Positions 31,081-46,000 of a stretch of 64,000 nt of DNA are shown one piece after another. The stretch is from Camarhynchus parvulus. Lineage: Eukaryota > Chordata > Aves > Passeriformes > Thraupidae. The first letter of the stretch is position 1. Each line of letters begins with the position of its first letter. The position numbers and the translations under genes are program-made. The stretch is taken from the NCBI RefSeq assembly GCF_901933205.1, contig NC_044585.1, positions 3,658,001-3,722,000 on the forward strand, in the 5' to 3' direction. Under the pieces are notes generated by a model. The model searched no databases and was not told the DNA's origin. It worked only from the letters and a program-made list of their open reading frames with translations.

Positions 31081-34000
31081 GAGCTCATCCTTGTCTCCCC
31101 TCTGCTTCTCCCAGGTGTGCTGCATTATTCGGTTTCCCGAAACCGTGTAATGGAGAAATGTCAGGCAACTGGTCTCAAGGGAAAGATCTAGAGAATTTGA
31201 GTTCCTTTGGTACCAAGCCGGAAAGGGTGTGGATCTGCCAAAATCCCTTGTGCTCTGGGAGGCATTAGGACGACTGAGTTCCGCTTATGAAACTGATTAA
31301 ATCAGACACTGGGGAGGGGCTGTGATCCGTTACTTCCATCCTACCTTTAATAGAAACCAGACGTTCTGTTGACATATAGTCCAAGAAAATTGCAGGTTTA
31401 TTTCTGGACCTGGAAGCTCACATTACGGTGCTGGCATAAAGCTGGTGGTCACACCTTCAGAAAACAGACTTTGTATTGGGCGAATGATAAAACTTAGAGG
31501 GCAAGGAGTCCATCTGCTGTGTGGCTTTCTGGTGAAGGGTGTGCCCATGGAGGATTCATCCTTGGGGAGTGAAACCCTCTGCTTTAGTGAAGTAGCTGTT
31601 GGTGAAAACAGAAGTAACTTCTACTGCAGCTTCTTCTCATGGTTATTTTTCCTTTAAGTGGAGACAGCTCTGTATACCTTTTCTCATATCCCTCATTCTG
31701 GTTATCTCCTGGAGATTTGGTGTGAGTTCCTGGGGTGTTCAGGAATGCGTTGTTAGTCAGAACAGGATTCACCCAGTCTGTGTATTGACTTGGTGAGTAG
31801 CCCTTCAAGGTGAGCATACAGGTCTGTGTAGGGCCAGTTTAGTGTCTCAGCAGCATGCTCTTCAGTAAACCATGGGAGCTTCACTGTGCCTGCTGCAAGA
31901 GCAGCATTCCTGAACAGTGGTAGTGTGACTTCCCACTTGTTGGAATAGGCTCCTGCAGTCCCTTTTTCTTTCCTCTGTAGGAGAAGTAGAGGTGAACTGC
32001 AAAGAAATTGTGAAAAAGATCTGAAATTGTGCCTGGTTTGTTTTTCTGAGCTCTGAAGTGTATTGGGACAACCAAAAGTTAGAAGTTTTAGTCTAGGCAA
32101 GTTGATTTCATCAAGTCTTAATTACACTGCGTCTGTCTCAATTTTTGTGCAGCCTTTCAGACTGGAAAAGATCTAATTAACAGTAGGCAGCTGAACAAAA
32201 AAAAAAGTGTGACCCTTTCTCTCTGTAAGCTTTTCTGTGGTGTACAGAATTCACCACGGAAAAGCACACCAGCTGTTTTCCCTCTGTGAATCATTGTTAG
32301 CCCAAAATGGCTCACTTATTGCTCTAAAGCCATTCACCTTGGGATGCACGCATAATGGAACTGTGCTGTGCTGATACAACTCCCCTGAAATAAGTCAGAC
32401 TTTCAAATTCGAGTGAGAGTTGTTTGTTTTTCTTTCCTCATTATCTATGGGTGGATTATCTGAGTTGTGGATTAACTGTGCCATGGATACAGACGTCTGC
32501 ACTGGCTCTGTCCAGAGTCAAGCTGGTTAGGCAGGACTTGTTGGTTCAGGCACAGTGCCATGTGGGCAAAGCTGCTCTGCTTCCAGGGGCAGTTCTGGCC
32601 CAAAAGGAGTTTGATATTGAGCTGGGACTTGCAGGTTCAGAGTTGATGTCAAGTAAAATCAGCTCAGATACTTCCACGCCTCGCTTCTGAATCTGTGTGG
32701 TGCAGAAATGAGCAGTGAGTGAAGGGCCTTGCTGGGCAGGAGTGAACCCCTCACAGAGACCTTGGTGTGTCTGTTCTTAACTCCCTGCCTTTATCAAAAA
32801 TCTCCTCCCTCTCCCTAGAGTTGGAGGATTTGATCAGTGTGCACATGTCCACTGTAAAATGGACGTCCAGAAGTATCTCACTTTGGTTCCTGGACTGGAG
32901 AGTTTATGAAACGTATAGAATGGATTTGTCTTGCTTTGAGGATTCATTAGGAGTTGAAAAAAATCTTCATTCCCTTTTTCCCCCTCCCCCAACGCTGAAG
33001 AATCTCACACAGGAAACTTTCTGCAGGCTGGAGCTGTGCACCCTGGTGTTCTGGGGGAGCCTCCGTGGCCCAGGACACGCAGTGCTGGGGCTGGGTGGAA
33101 ACTGGAGCAGCCCGTGCTGGGAAGGGGGAGGAGAGCAGCTGGCCGGGCTTGTCTCCCTCCAGATTGTCTCCCTGCAGTCTCTCTGAGGAAGCGCATTTGC
33201 GGATGTGCTTGGAGTTTGACAGGAAGTTTGCTGAGTGAATTTGCCGTCCTGCAGTGCTGTAAATTGGCACAGAGAGTACAGCTTTGTCCTCAAGAGTGAG
33301 AATCCAGATTTGGGGCTCTTGCCCCTTTCAGGGGATTGCCAAAGCACAGCCTGTGCTTCCAGCACACAGGTGACCATCCACACATTCTTACTTCACAAAA
33401 TCTGAGGCACTGAATGAGATGCTGAGTTATGGTGCTGTGGTGCTGCCTTGTCTGAGTAGTATGAAGGAACAGATCCGTTAGGATCTGCTTGTTGCAGGGG
33501 GAGAAACCTAATTTGTGGAACCTGTCATGTATTTATGGTGAGAGGAGTAGGAGAAGAGAAACTTTACATTTGCTTTAGTCAGAGTACTGTTTTGATTTTG
33601 ACTCCAAAAGTTTTTTACAGCCTTTTTCTGAAAGGGTTGTTTGCAAATACTACTGGGAAACCTTTTGGTAACTCCAGACAGAAATGGCTTTTAGAAGCTT
33701 TCATTTGATGAAATTCTCACTTCTCTACTGCTATTTAAAAAACAAAATTGTTTTCAAAGGCTTCAGATTTTTAAACTGGATTTTGCAATCAAAAACAAAA
33801 CAGCATTCACCAGAGCTTGTAAAAGGTGTTTTACAAAGAAATTATATCTGTTTAATGGGGACGTGTGGCAGTGCATTGGCTGTCCACCTCAACTACTTTG
33901 TGAGCTGGTTTTTTTAGGTGTGCTTTCTCACTTCTAGGAGGATTTTTCTTTTGCATAAAGTTTTTCTAGCAATTTGACTTCAAAATTCTGGGTGCACAGT

Positions 34001-37000
34001 TCAAGGGCACAAGAGATTTTGCTTTATTAGTTGTTTTCCTCTGTTTTGGGAACTCTAATCCACCTTCTCTTCAGTGCTTAATCCTCTCAGTATTGACTTT
34101 AAAGGGAGCAATCTTGCCCTTGATTTTTCATGGGAGTGTGGAGGGAGGTGCATGTGTTTCCATCTGTCATCTGTCCTAACATTTGGAAGATTGCTGTGCT
34201 CTGCAGGGCGGTGCTGTCTGTCCCTCTCCAGAGGGGGATGCTTGCCTGTTTCTGACTCAGTTCCTTTAGTTTGGGAGTCTCATACTGTGGGTTTTGGGCT
34301 CACTTGTCTAAAGTTTGCTGTGAAATTGCTTAAGGTCAGCTACGCCCAGGAAATGGTATTGGGGGGGAAGCACTGGTAAAGTAATTTGGTGCCTTGGCTT
34401 TCTACTGGCTCAGATTTCTGAGTCCTTCCTGCTGCTGGGCGAGAAGGCTGTAAACAGAACTAATGCTCTGCACAATGGGGTTCTGACTTGTTTCAGCTCC
34501 TTAGCTGTTGTGACCCCTCGTAAAACAGGGACTTCATTGTCCTGAGCAACTCAGACAGGGAGTCCTCTGCCTCAAGCAGTGTGTGATGCAGAGAGAGGCT
34601 TCTTTTCTTGTTGCTCTATTTCCACGGAAAGGCTGGACTCTGTGCTGTCTTTAGCTCCTTTGTCCCTCTCTGGGAGAGGTCAACTTATCCGAAGTGTTCA
34701 GCTGCCCTCCTGGTTAAAACTGATCCTCCGACACCATCTCTGCCACTAGAGAAACAAATGGGAAACTTCTCATACATCTTCATCTCTCTCTTTCTCTGTC
34801 TCCCTCTCTCTCCTTTTTCTTCCTTTCCTAGGGATCACGATACTTCAGTTTCTCTGGACCCCTTTTTCCTCACCTCTTGCCCTGTGAAGTCCATTGGTTA
34901 TATGAAACAAGTTGTGAAACTGTAGAAATGACAGCTAAAATTTTAAAGTCTGGCAGCAGAATAAGGACTAATAATGCACTCCTGTTTAGATCAGAGTTGG
35001 TTTTCTGATCTGCTCCTCAGACAGATAAATCTCTTATATTAAAACTCTGTAACTAGAGGGGGGGGGGAAGCCTGTCTATGGCCACAAAACAAATCTAGTT
35101 TGAATCAAACTAATGTGTTAGTTGTGATACCCAGAGTCTGATGCAGCTTTGGAGACAGCCAGAGCAGATTCTGAGTGCAGTTGTGTGTGCTAGTGGAAAA
35201 TCAGTGTGAGTGAATAGGATCTCTGGTCCCAGTTTCCTGCTCTGGTCTCAGCCTGTGCTTCCCCCTTTGTGTACTGATCCTGTGTGTCCCTTTTTGTCTG
35301 ATGCGGAAGCTGTTAATGAAGATGCTCTTCTGTTCCAGCTGCCTGAAAGTGAGACATTGTCTGTGGGAAGCTTTCTCACACTGTGATTAGGGAATGAGTT
35401 CCTTGCTCACTTCAGGCCTGTCCTAACTAACTGAGGTTTAGTAACAAACCCTGGGAGTACAGGTTATCATGTTAGGATATTGCATTTTAAAATGTTGAGT
35501 AGGGAACTGTCTCATCTGTGGCAGGATTACTACATCCAGCAGTGCAGAGTAGAAGCAAGAAGTGGCACCATTGCTTTCCACTCTGGTTGAAGTTGAATGG
35601 GTTAGAGAATAAGTTGTGATCTCAAATTGGTTCCACTTGATTTAAGCTGGCTGCTGAGGTGTTCCCTGTGGCCATCTCCATTACTTGTGTCCACATTGAC
35701 TGTTGGACAGTTAACTGCATCAGCAAGCTGATTCTTCTCAAGTCATTTTTTTACATGGACAGTGGACTGGGAAGTGAGGCTACCTCCTTCAGCTGTGGGT
35801 TGTGTTTAATATAGCATAAGGTAACCATTTCTCCACAGCCTCAAAAATGTACCCTAACTTAAGGCATGTTGTTTCTCTGTCTGTGAAACAGGGGTAATTA
35901 CTCCTTACCTGCAAAGTGTGGTTATGTTGGTTGAGATCTTTGTGTTTCTGAAATAGCTTCCAGCTGAAAAGCTTCTTTCAAACTTTTCTGGTCACCATTG
36001 CTGGAAAAGTTTACAGTGGCAAGTTTAAATTAGATTTACAAGTTTTATTCCTTTCTCAGGCCTGTTGAATATTCCCCCTGTGCCTTTCTGATTGCTCATC
36101 CTTTCTTCACCCCCCATTATGACAGGCTGTGAGTAGGGAGAAAAGATTTTCTTTCCCTTCCAAGTTCCCCGCAGTGGCTCTGCCCTCGTCTTTCCCTTTA
36201 CCACAGAGCGTCGTGAAGTCATTCAAGGAATGTTGTGTGCTAAAGATATACCATAAAAATAGGAGGTGGGTGATGACTTCCTCATATCAGTTTTAGCTGT
36301 TTTTCCCATTCATGCTCATTCTCTTTGCAAATGGCCCCATAGCAGCAGCAACCAGCTAGGTGTTAAAATCCATGCCTTCTCTTCTGTGCATGTGTGTTTT
36401 AAAATCCCAGTGAAACAAACAAGTTGAAATGGGAACTGGAGTGCTGTGGAACAAGTTTGGTGTTGGTGTTTCAGTTACAGGAACTGAGTCCCTGATGTTA
36501 TGTGTTTGTGCTGTTTAGGAGTCTGGTAAACTTTTTCTGCTCACACAAATGCAGCTTTTTCTTTTAGCAGACAGTAACTATTCTGAATTTACATGGGAAA
36601 TTTATCTAAGCAGTTTGAGACAACTGTAAACTGAGGAGCCAAGAGAACTTATGGCAGGCCACAGGGGGAGGCAGCCTGCATTGTTAGAGCTTGGCTCCTT
36701 TTTCCCTGTGCTGGACTGTCTCTACACTGTGAACAAGTTCAGTTCAAGTTATTTCAATGATGATGAGATAGTCTGAAGTTGTCCAGTGCAGCTTGTCGTG
36801 CCCCTTCTCACAGTGTTCTTATTACCATGTGCACGTCTGCGTCGATGGTTCTGCTGGGTGAGGTACTGAGTGCCTGGCTGGCAGTGTGCAGTGGAGTGTG
36901 GCTTGATTTCTTGTGGTTTTTTGCTGTTTATTGCACACATTTAAACCTCTAACATTTTGCAAATCATTTGAAGAACATAAAAAAAAAGGTAAATGGCACT

Positions 37001-40000
37001 CCAGGGAATAAACCTTCTGAATGACACTCTGCATGGGGAATTGTGCTTTAAATGGCTCAGCTATAAATCAGACTGTATGGGGGCTCCAGGAATAAACCAG
37101 TCCCGTGTTTTTGTCACAGAACTGAGCTGGCAGACAGAATTAATCCCCTGTCTGTCTAAATGCCTCACAGGAACTTGTTTTATTTCCATTGCTGAAGAGG
37201 AAGGTGAACAGAGAATTTCACTTTGTGCTATGGGGAAGTTTGTGGTTGTTCAGGGTCTGTGGTTAGGATGAGTTTTAATAAGAGCAGGAGATGGTAAAAG
37301 AAGCCAGAGGTAGAAAAGGTCATGGGCAAGAGGGCTGTAAATAATTTGCCGTGGATTAGGGGCTTAGTATTCCCTTGTTTTATCCTCTTTCATGGTCCTA
37401 AACCAGTTCAGGCCTTCTCTGTGAAAAGGTTTCTTTTGGGTTGAAGCCACTAATTTCAGCTGGGTCAGACAAAAAAGCCTAGGGCTAACTGCATGTCAGT
37501 TGAGGTTACTGGTGCCCCATGATCTGGGATAAGATGATGGCTTGGCTGGTCTCTGTTGCTCATCTTGTTTTACCATTAGTTGCATCCATTGCTCCCTGTT
37601 TCTCAGCACTAGCAACTGCCTTGGGACTAAGTTTGGATTGGTGTGGTTTTTTTTTTTTTTTTTTTTTTTTTGTCTTTTTTTGCTGCTTTTTGGGCAGAGG
37701 TGATCCCCAAGAGGAAGGTGCCTAGAGTAGTACTTCGGGTTTGACGCTCCTGTTCATGATGGTTTTATATGGGAGACATTTTTGGGCTGTGTAGGCCTGG
37801 TCAGGCAGTGTGACACACAGCTGGAACTATTCTGCCTGGCTGTGTGAGCAGCTCCAGCAGTTAGACAGGATCCCTGCAGAGAGCTGGAGCACTGGGGGAG
37901 GGAGTGAAATGCCATTTCATCCACGTCATGAAATCTCTTATCAGTGGCCAAGTCAGTGTTGTGAGTGGGTGAGCTGCATTGGCCTGAAGAAGCTGCCTTT
38001 TATTTCTCCCGTGAAAGACGAGGAGCTCAGCACTGTCAGTCAGGCTGAGAGCTGTGCAGTGGCTGTGTGCAGTTTAAGATGAATTTGTCAGTCAGGTTCT
38101 TATAACCCTAAGCTTGTGGTTTTCAATCTATTCTGATTGTGCTTAATCTGAGATTTGCTGCTTGGCTGTCCTGAGCAGTTTGCCTGGGCAGTGCCTCACA
38201 GCTGCTCTGGCATGCTGCTCCTGTACTTACTACTGCTTAAATCCAGTGCCTCCAGCACCTTCTGTCTTGGGGTCATGCTTAAAAGCCTTGGTGTGAGTCT
38301 GACAAAAAATCTGTTAGGTTATCATTCATTTTTCTTTGTAGGGTTGGTTAAGGGCTTCATTTGTTGGATGCTACTTTCCCAACAAATGCAAGGGAGAAAT
38401 CTGCTTGTAACAGATCACCGTGGTGTGGCTGTGGTGATGTGAAACTCTTGAGAGCTTCTGGGCTGGCTGGATGTGCTGGAGCCCCCTGATTGTGTTGCTT
38501 GGCTCTGGAAAATGCTGTGTGTGGGGTGGGAGAGCCAGTGGGCTGTGAGGTGTTTGGAGCAGTGTCCTGTGCTGTGGTTCTGTCCTTGCAGGGTTGGGAG
38601 GCTGTTTGCTGGGGAGGAGGGGCTGAAGGAAGGGGCTGGGGGTGGTGCAGCGAGGAAGCTTTATGTAATTCTTGGCTGGCTTTTGAATAATTGTTTTAAT
38701 GAAATGGAATGCAGTGTATTCAGTACTTGCTTGGCAGAAACAGCTTTTTTTTTTGTTTTTTTTTTATTTTCTGTCTTGGAGGGGGGAAAGGATTTGGAGT
38801 TGCTCTATTTTCCAGCTGCTTTAAACGCTCTAGGCTTGGATTTGTCACGAAGATAGAAGTGGAATATTGTTCTTGCTGAGGGGGCAGTTGACTGCTGTGC
38901 ATGTGTGGGACACTGTCTTGGTACCTTGGGTGTGTAAGTGGCAGAGCCTGGTCCCTGGGTTTGTTTCTCTGAGGGGTGGGGATGCCAGTGTGGTTTGAGG
39001 AGAAGCAGGTTAATTTTAAAGTACCCAACAGTAATGGGATGAATGTGATGTAAGTACACATCCATATAAAATATGTGCATCCAAGTACTTGATAAGAAAA
39101 TTTACCTTTTTTCCTCTATGCCCTAGTTCAGGGCATAGCAGGGAAGAACATGATGAGCTGAGACAAAGAAGTCAACTTAATTTTCAGCGAAGCAAATATG
39201 TAGGCAGTGGGAGTCTTGACTTCTCTAGACTTGTGCAAAACAGTCTCTCCAGTCATCTCAAAGGATTGGTGACTTTTATCATAGGATTGTGGAGGGACAT
39301 TTAGAGATCATGCTGAAAACCCTTTTTTAGAAAGCAATTTGAAGAAGGATTTATTTCATGTACCTCTGAAAGGGAAGTTTATTCTCATGCTGCTTCTATT
39401 TCAGTATTGCTGCCATTTCCATTTTTGGTCAGTGCTGGAGATCGGTCTCTCTTACTCATCTCTACCTCTCAAAATCCACTTTCTTTTTAATCTTAGGAAT
39501 TTTTTTTCTCCGTTGTTCTTTTCTGCAGTCAAGAGTTCTCTTGTGAGTAGCAACCTTTGGTTGATAGGATAAAATTTTTCTTTATCAAATAACAACAACA
39601 ACTTGTGTTCAGGGCACTGAGATGAAGAAGCTGTCATGCATTTAATTGCTTTATTAATACTGCTCTTGGTAAAAGATCCTCACTATTTCTCTTGCTGCTG
39701 CTGAAACAAGCAAGAGACTTGTGAGTGGTACTTGTGTCATGATACCAGATGACAGGTACAATGATGGGTCATCTACCTTCTCATGTAAGAAGAGATAAGA
39801 AAACCTTTAACATTCTCCAGCTCTTCTCCACCCACTGGCTCCAATATACTCCAGTTCTAAAAATGTTAGTTTTCTATCTAGATTTAACAATTTTCTTTCT
39901 TGCAGTGGGCCAGTGTCATGACACTGTGAAACTCTTGAGCCACGTTCCTCTGCCAATGCTAAGAAAAACCCCAAAACCCACCGCTGAGTCAGAGCTCTGC

Positions 40001-43000
40001 AGCTACAGAGCCATCAGCAGTCTCCATCCAATTGCCACCCACATCTCCCAAAGTGGACTGGGGGACCAGTTCCCACGTTAATTTCTGAAACACTGTCCTC
40101 CTTTCATTCCCAGAAGCTGTTTTTAAAGTGAAAAGAAGCTGCTTTAACTAGATTTTTAGCAATGTGCTTCTTGGCCCCTTGTACTCTGTTCAGTCTTTCA
40201 GAGCTGTTGCTTGCCTGCTATCTGCAATAACTTGGGTTATTTTTAAGTTACAGTGCAGTGCTCATCAGACGGAAAGCTTCATTTTAAAACTTTCTACCTA
40301 TTATAGTTATAAGTAGTACCAACATTCACAGGACTGAAAAATGTGAAATATTTTGTTGTCATTTCCCCCTGCCCTGTTCTGTGAGTTTACATTGTGCTTT
40401 TGGCAGCGCTTTGTGTAAAGTCAGTTTTTGATGATGACTTACACTTCTTGGCTTACAAAGATTTCAGTGTTGCTTCAAAGTCTGCTCCCACCCTGCTGCA
40501 GAGAACCTTTGCAGAAATGAAAACTTTTTAAAAGAAACATCCACCATTTTGAGAGTACTTCCTTAATAATTAGATTTTTAACAAGCCAGTTAAACCACAT
40601 TTGACTCAAGTTCCCATTTTAAAAAAAGGGAAACAATCCACTTCAGAGTGGTTGGCAGGTCAAGCCAACAAGTCTTTATTTATATTTCAATATACTAACT
40701 TTTTATCTGGGTGAGATTTGCTGGGACTCTGTATCTCCTTATTGACACAGACTTTTACATCTTGAGATACCTTGGTTTTTTAAGGGTGGATTTGCATTTG
40801 TTGAATATTCTTTGCATTTATGCTTTTGGGAGCTATGCTTGTTACTTACTGGATGGGAAGTTGCTGAAGCTAATGAAAAGTATGTGTTTCAAGGTCTAAA
40901 ATCTGTCAAGTCTGCATTCTGATATCCCATTTAAGAGCCTTCAGGATAGGAATGCCTCAATAAGACTGTACTAAATATGGATATGATTACAGAGTCTCTT
41001 TAGTGTCCCCGTACTTTATTACTGGAATCCTCCTTCTACTGGTAGCCAGAGCACTCTACATCTCATTGGCAGAATTGGTTCTTCTAATGCTTCTAATGAA
41101 TTCAGAATTCTTTTAATGAATTCAGAATTTACACTAGTATTTCAGTCCTTTATTTCATCATCTTTATGTGTGTCTCAAATTTTGTAACTGGCACTTTGCC
41201 TAGATGGGTCTATATTCAGATCTGTTTATGCTGCTTGGATAGGATTCCCACAGCTTAAAAGATGCTGTTTTTTTCCCCTCAAGTTCCATGTCCATTATTG
41301 CATAACCATTCAAATCTTACTCTTCCCTTTATTGGTAATAGGGTCCACATGCTTTCCTGTTTCTGTTACTTTTAAAAAGGCAGATAATTAACTTGGAATG
41401 TGCAAGCTCTGACAGTATTTTGTCTGCGACTGTGTCCAAACCCATTTTTACATAAGCAGATGGAGAGGATCACAGGGATCCTTAGCAATGTTGTTCCTGG
41501 CTGGGTGGTACCTGTGTGCTGCTGCGGTGTCTGAGGTGGTGGTGGTGCTGCTGCTGAAGGGGGAGAGGGCTTTACTTTTACTTAGCCTTTCTCCTTCTGT
41601 GTTGTCTGACTGTTTGACATATCCCTTCCTGCTGACTGCTGTGCTCATCTCTTCCCTGACCCAAAAGGAGACAGTCAGCTTTTTCCCACTGGGTGTATAT
41701 CCTGTTGGACTGGTTCACAGAGGGGTCTTGTGAGAGCCAGAGCCTGCACAAGTAAGTGGCAGCAGCACATGTCTGGAAAGGGAGTAAAACCTCTCCATTT
41801 TTGGCAGTGGTGAGCTGTTAATTCGCCTTTCTGCATCTTATGAAACTGTATCCTTCACTCCAGGGTGCTCACTGTCCAGTGGAGCTCCTGTGCTCCTGTA
41901 AACCCTGATGTAACATGTTTTCCTTTCCTGGATGAGTTAGAATTATGATCTCCAAGCTGACAAGTGTTTTACAGCTGTTGTGAGGAATCCCCTTGAGAGG
42001 TCAAATCCACGCCCTTCTGATTTCCACCTGAGGGCTCTGGAGCGCAAGCACACCAGGATTGCTGCTGCCCAGAGACGTGGAGACCACTGCTGTGTGTTCA
42101 CAATGTTGTGATTTGCCACTGTTGATTTCACACTAAGCTACTGCTTAGAAGCTGCTTGGAAGAGTGATCCAGTCCTGGATCAGCATGTGTTGTAACTCCA
42201 GTGCTTTTTATGACAGCTTTCAGTTGTACAAATTTCAACCAAATACCAACACAGGGCTTAAAAAATGCCCTTGTCTACCCTCTTTTCAGTGGGCATGCAT
42301 GGGCATGTAAAGGATTGATTGTTGTAGCTGGGTGCTGCACACCTCTGCATTCAAGCCTTGAGCTTTTGTTACCAGAGCTGTGGTTTAAAATCCAGTGTCT
42401 TGTTTCCTGCTGGTTCTATTCCCATCCTTGGACTCTTTTGTCCAGTGGAGATCTCCTTTGTACCAGATTTGTCAGATGTTTGTAGAATGGCAGCTCTGTG
42501 TTTTGACCTGGTGCTTGTGGAATAGCTGCATGCTGGTCTAGCAGGAAGGGTCTGGTTCCTCAGATAGCTGGCTTGGCTGAGCCCCTCTTCCTGTAGGAAT
42601 ACAAGGGAGTTGGTATTTTGTCCAGAGGCCTTGGCCCTGGAAATTTTCCCTGAGGGGTCAGTTCAGTGGCTGCTTGTTTGGCGTTCGTAATTTTTTTTGT
42701 TTTGTTTTGGCAGAGGAGAGCAGATCCTGTTGGACTTCTAGAAGCTTTGAGAGAAGCCAGCAGCAAATGAAAATTCTTATGACATGCACAAGAAGGGTTA
42801 ACTTAATATTTTGCATGTGTAAGGATAAATAAAGGACTAAAAAAGACACTGTATTGGTTACTCGTGGTTTTAGGTTTAATAAGTTTTTTTCCCCATCTAG
42901 AATGTTGGCTAAAATCCAGCCCAGGTCAGTAGTGAGGTGCTAACTGCTTAGTTGTTTGTGTAAAATGTTTACACTCCCTCCAGTCTGTTCCTCCCACCAA

Positions 43001-46000
43001 ACTGGCCAGGATGCCGTTTCATTCCTGTTTGTACAGAGCAATGTCCCTGGCTTTAGTCTGAGCCAACTCACCTCCCTCCCAGAGACTGTTGGGTCAGGAT
43101 TGGCCATTTGCTGCTGCCTTTGTCTGGGACTTCCTGGAAATGCCCGAGGATGTGTTTGCTGTCAGGCAGAGATCAGAAATAGATCTTGCACAAGAAGAGC
43201 CACTCCAGGAGAAGACTGTGTGAGGCTGTACTTGCTCTTCTTGGAGTCCAAAGCTGTTTCCAGTTTCACAGCTGACACACAGGGACAGAAATGGAGACTC
43301 TCTAATTTGTGCAGATAGTTGTTCCTTGTGATCTTTTACAGGACTAGGTATAACTGCCTGTTGAACACCAGTCACTTTGCTTCCAAAAGGAGAGGATTCT
43401 GACAAGAGACTTGGTGGCACGTGGAGCTCATAGCAGACTGCAGATTCAGGCTGAGAAATTCCAACTTAAATATTTTTAGTACAGGCCTGGGAGTCAGATT
43501 TGCTTTCTATTCTGATATAATATGGACTTGCCATGTTATGTTGAGCTGTTCAGGGCTGCATCTCAGTTCTCCATTTCTGAAAGGTACATTTCTTTTGTGC
43601 TGTCAAGGGAGTGTGAATGTTAGGGTGAGGATTCTGATTTGTGAGCCTTGTTGGGATTCAGATGCAGTGGCTGCAGACTTTACTGCCTGCAGTTGCTGCA
43701 GGCCACAGCCAGTTAGTTCTATCAATACAAAATGGAATATGTGGAGATTGACAGCTGTGACTGAAAAGCTTCCATGTGGTAAGTGCTGTAGCTTGTGGGT
43801 GGGAACATCATCTGAGGACAGCGGTACTGAAATCCAACAGTCTGAATCCCGAGGCCAGGAGCTGGAGTACTGGGGAAGGCTGGTAAATTTTACATATCAC
43901 CTTGTGATCCTTCTCTTGTGCAATCTCCAACTTCTCTGTCCAGTGAAGCAGAGGCCAGCTTTGCTCTTCAGCATTGTGGAAACCCTGAGGTCAGATCAGC
44001 TTTTGCACACACTGTGTCACAGGATGTGCCACAGCTGTGATGTACAAACCCTTGACAAACTTTTCCTCATTCTCCTGAAGATTGTTCATGGAGCAGTGGA
44101 AGAATTTTTTGTGCTTACCCAGCTTTGAAAATGGTTTCCTGTTATTCAGGACTCTGCCAGCCCAGTGAATCTAGGTAGAAAGGAACCACACAAAGGATTA
44201 TTTTCTATCTTAGCTTCACACAGCCATGAATCTGGAGGCATTCAAGGCTTGTGTAGCTGGATCTGGTGTTCTCAGGAGCCTTTGGTAGCTGTGAAACTGA
44301 AAATATTTATTTGTTTGGTAGGGAACATGGAACATTAATTCAGTTTTCGGCAGCCACTCTTAGCATAAGGTGTTTTTTATTGGTATGAGCTGTTTGCTGC
44401 TCACCACTATAAACAGAGGGAAGTAAATATAAGATGTCTCTTTCCACTTCAGGTGTGGAGAAAATCATGTTATAAAAAAGAAGATGCTGTATGTGGCAGG
44501 AAATAACCCTTCCCTCCCTTCCCACTCCCTGATCTAGCACTTCTGGAAATGAGAAATAAATGGAAGGACACACCCTTGGGAGGGAGCAGCCTCTGAAAGT
44601 CACTGTCCTCTATGCTATCCTCGGATCTTCAGTGCCAGTAAGGGTTTGTTCTTCCTGGTGTTTCTGTTGCCAGCTTTTGAATGTGATAGGCAAGGCAGTG
44701 GAGTGGACAGCTGAGGTTAATTTGAAGAACTTCAAAAGGCCACACTTGGTTTTAGCAGCTTTTTGTCCGAAAACCAAAAAAACATATTCAAACCATATTT
44801 TGTTTCTCTGGAGCGTTTTCCCTTCTGATAGGAGAAGGGACTTCAAGTACAAATCACTCTCAGTGTGAGGATGCTCAGCACATTTGTGACATATTGAAGA
44901 ATATTTATCTCTGACCACAAAAGCAGTTATGTACCTTGTGGGACTTCCATTATCTCAGCCATCTAATGAACTGTTCTGAGACCGTGGAAAGGGGATGGAA
45001 GTTTTGATCAGGAAGTTGGAGAAAGGCAGAATAACTGTGTGTTTCTCTTTTGTAGGTGGTGGTTCATTTCTCTCGCTCAGTTTAAGCTGGAGTCTAGTGT
45101 TCAGAGAGCTAAGTGGAAAAATTCTGGTCCTATGGGAAAATCATTTGTGGTTCCTTCACACAGCCTGGACTGTAGGCAGGGAGTGCTGTGAATTTGTTAT
45201 TTCATCCAGGAAACTGTGCTGACTCAATCTTTAAGCACTTGTGGTGTCTTTCAGCCAGCATGCTGAGCTGGTGATCCCATGCCCTGTGGAACTAGTTAAG
45301 ATTAGGTTACCTCCCTGCCAGCTTGGTGATGTGAACAGAGCCAGCAGCCAAAGGATTTCCCAGCCTGTTGCATCCAAGATGTCAAGAGGTGGATCTGAGG
45401 TGCTCCCTCAAGGAATGGGGCTGTGACTCCCAGGGACTGCTGGTATCAAGCTACAGACTGGTCAGCTGGTTCTCCTGCAGTGTCCTTGTGCCCTTGAGAA
45501 CCCTGCAGCTGCTGGGCTACACAGGAACCTGCTGACTCCACGTGATGCTGCCCAGTGCTCCAGCAGCCTCACCCTGCAGACAGACAGACAGACAGACTGC
45601 TGCAGCTCTGGGCGTCACAGAAATGCATTTGTTTGCAAGAACATGGTGGAGGCAGGAAGGATCTAGTGGTGACGTTAATGGTTTTTCAGCAGACCCACAC
45701 ACAAATAGCCCTCCTGCCCATCTGAGGGATCTGGTGGAAGCTCTGAGCTCACATGATGGCTTCTGTTGGGTTTTTGTAGCATACAGAGTTGGCTTATCTT
45801 CACTTTTATGGTCAGGAGTCTGTCAAAAGCTCACTCTTCAGCTCAGCAGCACAAATGAGGCATCAGTGGGTGCAGAGCATGTGTAGCCCTAGGGACTGAG
45901 CCATGTCGCAATCCTGGGGCTGAAAAGCCAAAATAAAATGTCAGTGTTGGTTTGGGTGGAGGTGGCAGGTAATGGTCAGGGATGTCTCCAGAATAAGGAG

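Noticed and set aside
30095..31268. Long open frames of 277 to 382 codons on both strands around the PXN promoter
   Set aside because: They lie in an extremely GC-rich CpG island where stop codons are rare, overlap one another on both strands and show only low-complexity Ala, Gly, Pro and Arg. The only coding part supported is the 13-base PXN exon.
37647..37671. Poly(T) run as evidence of a retrogene on the minus strand
   Set aside because: No adjacent open frame, target-site duplication or recognisable gene body was found.
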